The notes beneath the pieces were generated by a model. That model saw nothing but the letters and a program-made list of their open reading frames with translations, did not search any database and had not been told where the DNA came from. From positions 8,177 to 18,711 of the forward strand of contig CAJUSQ010000053.1 in the NCBI GenBank assembly GCA_910588885.1: a stretch of DNA of 10,535 nt, in the 5' to 3' direction. Below, piece after piece: positions 1-5,396 of the stretch (position 1 is its first letter; each line of letters opens with the position of its first letter). A program made the position numbers and the translations under genes. Source of the DNA: an uncultured Lachnospiraceae bacterium. GTDB lineage: Bacteria > Bacillota > Clostridia > Lachnospirales > Lachnospiraceae.

Positions 1-425
1 CCTCCACGGGCACTCCGAGATTTATGTTGCGGATGGTGCCGCGCGGTGTCACCAGCCTGAATCGTAAACCATACGGCATTGGCTCTGGGTACAATCCGCC
101 GAATCACCCCGGTACCGTCAATATGCCCCGCAACCATGTGGCCCCCAAACCGCCCGTCGGCGGCCATGGCCCGTTCCAGGTTTACCGGATCCCCGGCATG
201 GATTCCGGCCAGGGAGCTGCGCCTGAGTGTTTCCTCCATCACATCCGCCTCGAACTGGTGTTCCGATATTTTTACCACGGTCAGGCAAACTCCGTTAACG
301 GCAATGCTGTCTCCGGTTCCGGTTTGTTCCAGCACCTTCCGGCATCGGATGGAAAGCCTGCACTCCCGGCCATTTCCGGTAATCCCGACGATGGCCCCTG
401 TTTCTTCTATGATTCCGGTAAACAT
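1..425 (-). CDS. ribE: Riboflavin synthase alpha subunit, partial (C-terminal part beyond the window)
   Basis: Riboflavin synthase dismutates two 6,7-dimethyl-8-ribityllumazine molecules into riboflavin and the pyrimidinedione, the last step of riboflavin synthesis in the cytoplasm. The visible 141 codons begin MFTGIIEETG, the near-invariant N-terminus of the family, followed by GDSIAVNGVCLTV (about residues 38-50), VNLERAM and GGHMVAGHIDGTG (about 94-106), which together make up the first lumazine-binding domain. The ATG at 425-423 is preceded by GGAGG six bases upstream, inside the ribD 3' end, and overlaps ribD by 19 bp, which suggests translational coupling. The full protein is normally about 200-220 residues, so the second domain should lie left of base 1. 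The last ~18 residues in frame (from about residue 124) do not resemble the family, and the +1 frame reads a more plausible stretch, so a frameshift near 40-65 is possible. Identity of the first 120 residues is firm. Confidence 0.93.
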   Translation of the reverse strand, partial: MFTGIIEETGAIVGITGNGRECRLSIRCRKVLEQTGTGDSIAVNGVCLTVVKISEHQFEADVMEETLRRSSLAGIHAGDPVNLERAMAADGRFGGHMVAGHIDGTGVIRRIVPRANAVWFTIQAGDTARHHPQHKSRSARG

Positions 426-1540
426 GCCCCTCCTCCTTCCTGTTCTTTCTTTCGGATTCCGGTAATCAGGAAATCTTCCCCAAAGGCCATAGTTTCTACT
501 TTTTCCAGAGCCATGGCCTTTGACATCCGTAAAATTCCCGGCCCCCGGACCGGAGCACGGTTTTCCTCCCCGGAAACCAGCTTGGGGGCAAGATAGGCAT
601 AAACGCGGTTTACCAGCCCGGCTTCCAAAAGGGCTCCGTGGAGAATCCCTCCCCCTTCCGCCAATACGCTGTCGATCCCGGCCTGTCCCATTTTCTTCAG
701 CAGCGCAGCCAAATCCAACCGGTTCTTGGAATCCGGCTGTATATCCCACACTTCCACACCTGCCTGCTGCAGCCGCTTCCTTTTTTCCGGATTCTCCGCC
801 GCGTCCCGGCGGCAGGCCACAACTGTCCGGATCCGGTCCGCCGTCTTCACAATACGGCTGTCAGGCGGCAGCCTTAGAGCGGAATCACAGATGATCCGGA
901 TTGGATTTACCCCTTCCTCGATCCGGCAGTCCAGCATCGGGTCGTCCGCCATCACGGTCACGATTCCCGCCATAATCGCCCGGTACTTCCGGCGCAATTG
1001 GTGTACGTGGCTCCGGGCCGCTTCTCCCGTAATCCACTGGGAGCTGCCGCTGTCACAGGCAATCCGTCCATCCAATGTCATGGCATATTTCATCGCCACG
1101 AACGGTATTTTTTTTGTAATATAGCAAAAAAATATTTCATTTAATGTTTGACATGCTTCAGACAGAATCCCGGTTTCCACTAATATGCCGCCTTCCCGCA
1201 GACGGGCAGCCCCTTTTCCCGCCACCAGAGGGTTGGGATCTAAACAGCCGATAAAGACCCGCCGGATTCCTTTTTCCAAAATAAGCTCCGTACAGGGCGG
1301 CGTCTTCCCCTGATGGCAGCATGGCTCCAGATTCACATACAGATCTGCGCCCCGCACTTCTTCCCGGCAGGACAGCAGGGCGTTGCGTTCCGCATGGAAT
1401 CCGCCGTATGCCTCATGATACCCTTCCGCAAGAATCCTGCCGTCCTTTACTACGATACAGCCTACCAGAGGATTTGGACTCACACGGCCTTCCCCCTTTT
1501 TTGCCAGTTCCAGCGCCTTTCGCATATAAAATTCCTTCAT
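407..1540 (-). CDS. ribD: Bifunctional riboflavin biosynthesis protein RibD (pyrimidine deaminase / reductase)
   Basis: RibD carries out two successive steps of riboflavin synthesis: deamination of the GTP-derived diaminopyrimidine and NADPH-dependent reduction of the ribosyl side chain. The 377-residue protein matches the usual length of about 360-380. The N-terminal zinc deaminase domain shows SPNPLVGC (21-28), H49-A-E51 and PCCHQGKTPPC (73-83), giving the zinc ligands H49, C74, C83 and catalytic E51. The C-terminal reductase domain starts near residue 145 with MKYAMTLDGRIA and carries SSQWITG and the LAEGGGILHGALLE loop. I place the start at 1540 (MKEFYMRKALELA) because GGAGG lies six bases upstream and family members start there. 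An in-frame ATG at 1636 would add 32 unrelated residues and would lie upstream of the leader terminator. The gene follows an FMN riboswitch and overlaps ribE, so the two are one translational unit controlled by FMN. Confidence 0.96.
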   Translation of the reverse strand: MKEFYMRKALELAKKGEGRVSPNPLVGCIVVKDGRILAEGYHEAYGGFHAERNALLSCREEVRGADLYVNLEPCCHQGKTPPCTELILEKGIRRVFIGCLDPNPLVAGKGAARLREGGILVETGILSEACQTLNEIFFCYITKKIPFVAMKYAMTLDGRIACDSGSSQWITGEAARSHVHQLRRKYRAIMAGIVTVMADDPMLDCRIEEGVNPIRIICDSALRLPPDSRIVKTADRIRTVVACRRDAAENPEKRKRLQQAGVEVWDIQPDSKNRLDLAALLKKMGQAGIDSVLAEGGGILHGALLEAGLVNRVYAYLAPKLVSGEENRAPVRGPGILRMSKAMALEKVETMAFGEDFLITGIRKKEQEGGGACLPES

Positions 1541-1546
1541 TTCCCA

Positions 1547-1552
1547 CCTCCC
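1547..1552 (-). promoter_or_regulatory. Ribosome binding site that fixes the ribD start
   Basis: The minus strand reads GGGAGG here, six bases before the ATG at 1540-1538. This is the only strong Shine-Dalgarno match in the leader. It lies after the riboswitch terminator, which supports the 1540 start over the longer in-frame ATG at 1636. Confidence 0.85.
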
Positions 1553-1586
1553 GCACTTCACGGCAACAAACTCTTTCTTAGACACG

Positions 1587-1616
1587 AAAAACACCCCGAA
1601 CCGAAATTCAGGGTGC
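1587..1616 (-). terminator. Intrinsic terminator, expression platform of the ribD FMN riboswitch
   Basis: On the minus strand GCACCCTGAA (1616-1607) pairs with TTCGGGGTGT (1600-1591) across the six-base loop TTTCGG, with two G-U type pairs, and runs into TTTTT. It sits between the FMN aptamer and the ribD ribosome binding site, where a transcription-attenuating platform is expected. Its 5' arm is also complementary to the 5' strand of the aptamer (TTCAGGG at 1758-1752 or CAGGGTGC at 1751-1744), so ligand-free RNA could hold it open. The pairing is visible; the switching mechanism is inferred. Confidence 0.82.
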
Positions 1617-1650
1617 AAAAATTCAACATAGTCCAAAGACTATCCTCTGC

Positions 1651-1760
1651 TCTTCTTCCATCCAGACTATACTGTCGGCCCCGGAATTGCTTTCGCGCAC
1701 CGGATCTGCTTTCGCTCGCGGGCTTTACCGCCGGTAGGGACTTGCACCCTGCCCTGAAGA
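1651..1760 (-). ncRNA. FMN riboswitch (RFN element) upstream of ribD
   Basis: The minus strand carries the conserved RFN blocks in order: TCTTCAGGGCAGGGTG at the 5' side, ACCGGCGGTAAAGCCCGCGAGCG in the middle, a short CCGG-type arm, then CCGACAGTATAGTCTGGATGGAAGAAGA at the 3' side. The closing stem P1 pairs TCTTC (1760-1756) with GAAGA (1655-1651). It is about 110 nt, a compact version. FMN binding is expected to favour the downstream terminator at 1587-1616 and reduce transcription of ribD and ribE. This is one of the best conserved riboswitch classes and I am confident of the call. Confidence 0.97.
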
Positions 1761-1815
1761 TTCATTTTCTATTTTCAATCAAGGTTTTTGGATCAGCCGC
1801 CGGATCTACAACCAC

Positions 1816-2457
1816 TTAATCCTGGTTCCCCGTTCCTTTGATAATCGGGGAAATGTGTTTATATACCAAAAGCGTAATCAAAACACTGAAAAGTCCTTTT
1901 ACAAAAGTGAAGGGCGCGTTGAACACCACCATGCATTCAAAAATCGTATCCACCCCCGGGAAAATCGCCTGATAAGCAGCCAAAATAGCTTCCTTCGGCA
2001 TAAACGCATAATATACGGGATATACGATCAGATAATTGGACGCAATACTTATTACCGCCATCAATACGGCTCCGGCTAAGGCTCCGGCCACCGCTGCCGT
2101 CCTGCCCTTCCATTTCTTATAAATCAGCCCCGCCGGAAGCACGAAGCAGGCTCCTAATATAAAATTGGACAGCTCTCCCACACCGCCGGTACTGGTCATA
2201 AAAAGGTGCAGCAGATTTTTCACCAAACAGATAATCACGCCGCTTACAGGCCCCATTGCAAAGGCTCCGATCAAAGCCGGAAGCTCCGACAGATCCATCT
2301 TAATAAATCCCGGCATAAACGGAACGGAAAAATCCAGAAACATCAGAATAAATGCGATGGCTGACAGCATGGCGGTCATGGTCATCTTCCGTACATTTGC
2401 TCCGGTTCTCTTAGCTGCCGGTTTCTTGGTCACTGTTTTTGTCGTTGCCGTACTCAT
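1816..2457 (-). CDS. ribU: Riboflavin ECF transporter substrate-binding subunit RibU
   Basis: RibU is the membrane S component that binds riboflavin and works with the shared energising module (EcfT plus the EcfA ATPases, not in this window) to import it. The 213-residue protein has a basic N-terminus of about 25 residues and then about six hydrophobic segments. It shows typical family signatures: PGFIKMDLSELPALIGAFAMGP (about residues 49-70), VKNLLHL and GELSNFILG, plus the charged TM-linking KKWKGRTAAVAGALAGA. The ATG at 2457 has GGAG about ten bases upstream. It is the first gene after a consensus promoter and an FMN riboswitch with terminator, which independently supports a flavin-related substrate. 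It is followed by a second FMN aptamer 56 bp after the stop. Confidence 0.95.
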   Translation of the reverse strand: MSTATTKTVTKKPAAKRTGANVRKMTMTAMLSAIAFILMFLDFSVPFMPGFIKMDLSELPALIGAFAMGPVSGVIICLVKNLLHLFMTSTGGVGELSNFILGACFVLPAGLIYKKWKGRTAAVAGALAGAVLMAVISIASNYLIVYPVYYAFMPKEAILAAYQAIFPGVDTIFECMVVFNAPFTFVKGLFSVLITLLVYKHISPIIKGTGNQD

Positions 2458-2536
2458 ACAATATACACTCCTTTTCTCGTTCTTATATGGGTAAGCGCAT
2501 CCTTTGCGAGTTCCTGTATTTTCCTTTCAGCGCGAT

Positions 2537-2564
2537 AAAAAGCCCCGGAATAAAATTCCGGGGC
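2537..2564 (-). terminator. Intrinsic terminator, expression platform of the ribU FMN riboswitch
   Basis: On the minus strand GCCCCGGAAT (2564-2555) pairs perfectly over 10 bp with ATTCCGGGGC (2551-2542) around a three-base TTT loop, followed by TTTTT (2541-2537). It lies between the aptamer and the ribU start and leaves about 80 bases to the ATG. The first six bases of the 5' arm are complementary to CGGGGC in the 5' strand of the aptamer (2746-2741), which could form an antiterminator when FMN is absent. Confidence 0.93.
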
Positions 2565-2603
2565 CTAAACTGCCAAAGATCATGCTTTCGCAAAACGATG
2601 TCA

Positions 2604-2750
2604 TCTTCTCTCATCCAGACTATACTGTCGGTTTTGGATTCTCACCAAATCAGCGGCTTATGCCGCTCACGGACTTTCCCATACAGGAATCACCGTCGGT
2701 CGGGAATTCTCCATCCGCCTGCAGCGGAATTCGTCACCCTGCCCCGAAGA
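2604..2750 (-). ncRNA. FMN riboswitch (RFN element) upstream of ribU
   Basis: The minus strand contains TCTTCGGGGCAGGGTG at the 5' end, TTCCCGACCGACGGTG and GTCCGTGAGCGGC in the middle, and AAACCGACAGTATAGTCTGGATGAGAGAAGA at the 3' end, all RFN consensus blocks. P1 pairs TCTTC (2750-2746) with GAAGA (2608-2604). It is about 147 nt, longer than the ribD copy because the P2 arm is extended by a GAATTCCGC / GCGGA...GAATTC hairpin (about 2704-2732). A second hairpin AGCGGC-ATAA-GCCGCT lies at 2667-2652. It should repress ribU when FMN is abundant through the terminator at 2537-2564. Confidence 0.97.
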
Positions 2751-2779
2751 ACTATTATTTATTTGTCTTGTCAATTGTT

Positions 2780-2808
2780 ATTATACGCATTGATTTTCGG
2801 TCTGTCAA
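2780..2808 (-). promoter_or_regulatory. Sigma-A type promoter of the ribU riboswitch transcript
   Basis: The minus strand has TTGACA (2808-2803), a 17-bp spacer and TATAAT (2785-2780), a perfect match to the housekeeping consensus in both hexamers and spacing. The expected start point is near 2773, about 20 bases before the FMN aptamer, exactly where the leader should begin. The -35 box lies only 12 bp past the stop of the CAP-domain gene. Confidence 0.93.
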
Positions 2809-2820
2809 TAGAAAAAATTT

Positions 2821-4026
2821 CTAATAAGCAAACATCTGTACCCAATAAGTCGTATAGGTGGTTCCGTCGCTGATAAATGCGCTGACACCGATATATTTGA
2901 AATCCGGGTCCAGCATATTTGCATTATGCCCCGGAGAATTCTTCCAGCCTTCCATTACCTGTTCCGGGGTCATATAGCCGGCCGCAATGTTTTCTCCGGC
3001 TCCCATATAATTCCCGCCGGACAGCAAGGTGAAGCAGCTGGTTCCGTTGGGTCTGGTATGGTCAAAGCTGTATACGATCTCATATCCGCGGACATCCGCC
3101 TGCTGCGCCAAAAACGGCTGAGGTTCCAGGGGGTTCAGGCCGTTGGCAACCCGGTAAGCATTCAAAAGCTCAATCACTCTGGCTTCAAAACCATCATTGT
3201 AATATCCGGCTACCGTTGTCGAATTCCCGTTGCCCAAATCTATGGTATATACTCTTTTGTTCTTGGAATAATCGGCCTTTCCCGTACTGTCCACATACCA
3301 GTTGCCAATCCAGGTATCGGTCTGCATGTCACCGTAGGGGCCTACATAGTAATCGCCGATCCACTGGTCTGCCAGCATCGCGCCGTCCGCCCCCAGATAA
3401 TACCATTTGCCGTTTACTCTCTGCCAGCCCGTACACATCCAGCCGTCGGCATCAAAATAGTACCATTTGCCGTTTATGGCTTCCCAGTCGCTCTTGGTAT
3501 AAGAACCGTCGCTGTGACGATACCACCACTGTCCGCCGAAAGGAATCCAGGTACCACCCGTTCCGCGCTCAACCCAGGCACCGGATCCGTTTACATAATA
3601 GGAACCGATCCAGGTATCTGCCGCCATCCTGCCGTCAGAATACATGTAGTAGTATACCCCGTTCACCAGCTGCCAGCCGGTTTTCATCGCACCGTCATTG
3701 GCGTCTCCCAGGTAATACCAGTTTCCGGCAATCAGCTGCCAGCCGGTTTTCATGGCGCCGTCATTGGCGTCTCCCAGATAATACCAGCTCCCGTTAATCA
3801 GCTGCCAGCCGGTCTGCATGTAACCATTCTGGTCAAAATGATACCACTTCCCATTGATGAATTCCCAACAGTTGGCGGAATAGCTGTTATTATCCTTCTG
3901 CCACCACCAGCCTGTGGTATTCCTCTGCCAGGAAGCCGCCTCTGCCTGTATCGGCGTAAAAACCGACAGCACAAACGCCAGGGCAATGACCAGGGCTGCT
4001 CCTCTTTTTACATGTGAGTTCCTCAT
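2821..4026 (-). CDS. Secreted cell-wall-binding-repeat protein with C-terminal CAP/SCP domain
   Basis: The protein has 401 residues. A signal peptide (residues 1-30: basic start, hydrophobic core, AEA before the cut) sends it outside the cell. Residues about 33-250 are aromatic repeats of the choline/cell-wall/glucan-binding type (GW-QLINGSWYYLG..G-MKTGW and WIG-YYV units), likely to hold it to wall polymers. Residues about 278-401 form a CAP (SCP/PR1) domain with NAYRVANGLNPL, the HTRPNG motif (H323), GENIA (344-348) and W361-KNSPGH367-N. ATG 4026 has GGAGG seven bases upstream. A promoter lies directly upstream, and no intrinsic terminator is visible after the stop. The role of bacterial CAP domains in such proteins is largely unknown; I would not assign an enzyme activity. 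Domain calls are firm, substrate and function are not. Confidence 0.92.
   Translation of the reverse strand: MRNSHVKRGAALVIALAFVLSVFTPIQAEAASWQRNTTGWWWQKDNNSYSANCWEFINGKWYHFDQNGYMQTGWQLINGSWYYLGDANDGAMKTGWQLIAGNWYYLGDANDGAMKTGWQLVNGVYYYMYSDGRMAADTWIGSYYVNGSGAWVERGTGGTWIPFGGQWWYRHSDGSYTKSDWEAINGKWYYFDADGWMCTGWQRVNGKWYYLGADGAMLADQWIGDYYVGPYGDMQTDTWIGNWYVDSTGKADYSKNKRVYTIDLGNGNSTTVAGYYNDGFEARVIELLNAYRVANGLNPLEPQPFLAQQADVRGYEIVYSFDHTRPNGTSCFTLLSGGNYMGAGENIAAGYMTPEQVMEGWKNSPGHNANMLDPDFKYIGVSAFISDGTTYTTYWVQMFAY
3671..3802 (-). repeat. Two tandem 66-bp repeats inside the cell-wall-binding region
   Basis: Two adjacent units with a period of exactly 66 bp encode the nearly identical 22-residue blocks TGWQLI-G-WYYLGDANDGAMK. 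The following TGWQL start at 3803 keeps the same phase. The strong DNA-level identity compared with the other, more diverged aromatic repeats points to recent duplication by slippage or recombination, which could change repeat number between strains. Confidence 0.85.
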
Positions 4027-4074
4027 TTTCTTTCCTCCTTCACACTTCTAAGAAAGTTATTGTGCCACATCTGT

Positions 4075-4103
4075 ATTTTAGCATATTTCCAGGGAAATGA
4101 CAA
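4075..4103 (-). promoter_or_regulatory. Promoter of the CAP-domain gene, abutting jetD
   Basis: The minus strand has TTGTCA (4103-4098), a 17-bp spacer ending in TGC, and TAAAAT (4080-4075), giving five of six matches in each hexamer plus an extended -10 TG. The expected start near 4068 leaves a leader of about 40 bases with GGAGG before the ATG at 4026. The -35 box starts four bases after the jetD stop codon, so there is no room for a separate terminator of the defence operon. Confidence 0.8.
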
Positions 4104-4107
4104 ATAT

Positions 4108-5370
4108 TTATTCCGCCCCCGGTCGCCCGGATTTGGCAAACACCAGTTCTTGTTCTAATTTACAGTTTTCCGAAAGCATCCGGGAAAGCACGCCCCGGTA
4201 GTCCTCCTTCAGCTCTCCCCGCCGCTCCTGTTCTTCCAGCCGCAGCAAAAGATCCTGCAGCCGTTTCCGGTCATTTGCGGTCATGGGAACCGTATATTCC
4301 CGAAACTGCCGCAAGGTTTCCTCATCCATCCAAAGGCTGCGAAAGGGAATCCCGGTTTTCCGTTTTAAATGCTCTAAAATATAAAACCCTCCCGCGTCCA
4401 AATCCCCGAAATGACAATATTCCTTTTCCGGATTCTGGCGGTACAGAAAACACAAAAAATCCCGTTTTATCCGGTTGTGGAAGCCGCCCAGATAGACCGT
4501 AAAATCTGCCCGGCTGTCGTAATCATGAAAAGCTGTCAAATTCTCTATCGTCACTACCCGGCTGCCCTTGATACGAACTTCCGTCAGCTCCTTCAGGGAA
4601 GCCGTTGATAAGGCAACATCCCCTTTGATCCCGGACAAATCCAGCTGCTGCCCGGCCAGGTTCAGGCAGCCGTTCCCTTTCAGCATGACATAGGTAGGGG
4701 TCCGGACCACGCCGCATTCTTCCAACACGGACTCCTTTTCCTCATAATCACCATACTGAAACAGCAGGGACTGTACTTTGGCACAAAGCTGCTCCACCCG
4801 CTTGGAATCCAGAAAAAGCCGGACGGACAAATCCCGTACAAACAATTCCTCCTGATTTTCGGCCACTGCTTCCGCCAATTTCAGCAAATCCCGATAATTC
4901 CTGTGGTTTCCGTCAAAATACTCAATATTCTTGTTCTCCGAAAGGCGCTTTTGCTGGGCTTCCAGATATGAGAACAAGGGATGCTTCCTTGCTTCCGCAG
5001 CTGTTTCCTTTTGTGCCAGCCTTTCCAGACACTCCTTCCAAACTTCCGTCAGCCACTTCTGCTCTTCCTTCCGGGAAACCCGTTTCAATCGGGCATAGCA
5101 GTCCTCCAATCGTTCCGTCTGCAGCAGAGCCCGTTCCAATACCCCGTTCCGCGTCCCCTCCAGCCGTATCAGGCCCTGTTTCTCCAATTCTTTCAGGGAA
5201 ACATTTACTTCACGAAAAAAATCATATTCCGCATCATCCTGATATTTCGGGAACACCTTGCCGATTTTAACATCAAAGCTCTGGTTTACCTTGTTCTGTC
5301 CAAGAAAGGTTTTACTCTGTTCATATTGATCCAACAGCTTATTCAGCACCGTAGCCTGAACCTTATCCAT
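4108..5370 (-). CDS. jetD: Wadjet system nuclease subunit JetD (Toprim / DUF2220-like)
   Basis: JetD is the effector of Wadjet defence: a topoisomerase VI-like nuclease that is delivered by the JetABC motor and cuts closed circular DNA such as plasmids. The protein has 420 residues. The N-terminal two-thirds includes winged-helix-like and helical sequence with no motif I can name. The C-terminal part carries the Toprim catalytic pattern: E276 in VVTIENLTAFHDY, then YLGGF (293-297), then H320-FGD323-LD325-AGG, the DxD pair that binds metal. A late conserved-looking ENCKLEQE lies near 401-408. The ATG at 5370 has GGGAGG with proper spacing and sits 26 bp after the jetC stop. Position as last gene after an SMC-like jetC, a small jetB and jetA is the canonical Wadjet order. 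I am confident of the family; cleavage activity itself is inferred from the residues. Confidence 0.93.
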   Translation of the reverse strand: MDKVQATVLNKLLDQYEQSKTFLGQNKVNQSFDVKIGKVFPKYQDDAEYDFFREVNVSLKELEKQGLIRLEGTRNGVLERALLQTERLEDCYARLKRVSRKEEQKWLTEVWKECLERLAQKETAAEARKHPLFSYLEAQQKRLSENKNIEYFDGNHRNYRDLLKLAEAVAENQEELFVRDLSVRLFLDSKRVEQLCAKVQSLLFQYGDYEEKESVLEECGVVRTPTYVMLKGNGCLNLAGQQLDLSGIKGDVALSTASLKELTEVRIKGSRVVTIENLTAFHDYDSRADFTVYLGGFHNRIKRDFLCFLYRQNPEKEYCHFGDLDAGGFYILEHLKRKTGIPFRSLWMDEETLRQFREYTVPMTANDRKRLQDLLLRLEEQERRGELKEDYRGVLSRMLSENCKLEQELVFAKSGRPGAE

Positions 5371-5396
5371 TCCTGCCCTCCCTCTTACTATGATTT

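Noticed and set aside
24..596. 190-codon plus-strand open frame
   Set aside because: Antisense to ribE and ribD, both clearly identified on the minus strand.
1541..1636. In-frame 32-codon extension of ribD from an ATG at 1636
   Set aside because: It overlaps the riboswitch terminator, lacks a good ribosome binding site and is unlike RibD N-termini, which begin at MKEFY (1540).
1786..1815. GATC-containing repeat after ribU as a terminator
   Set aside because: The stem is only four pairs and is followed by A residues, not T, on the transcribed strand.
2926..4017. 363-codon plus-strand open frame
   Set aside because: It is the antisense of the CAP gene repeats; its repeated VNQLPAGFH motif is only the shadow of the aromatic repeats, and no plus-strand promoter or ribosome binding site was seen.
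4084..4097. Short inverted repeat ATTTCC-CT-GGAAAT as jetD terminator or operator
   Set aside because: Stem of only about five pairs, no T-run after it, and it lies in the spacer of the CAP gene promoter.
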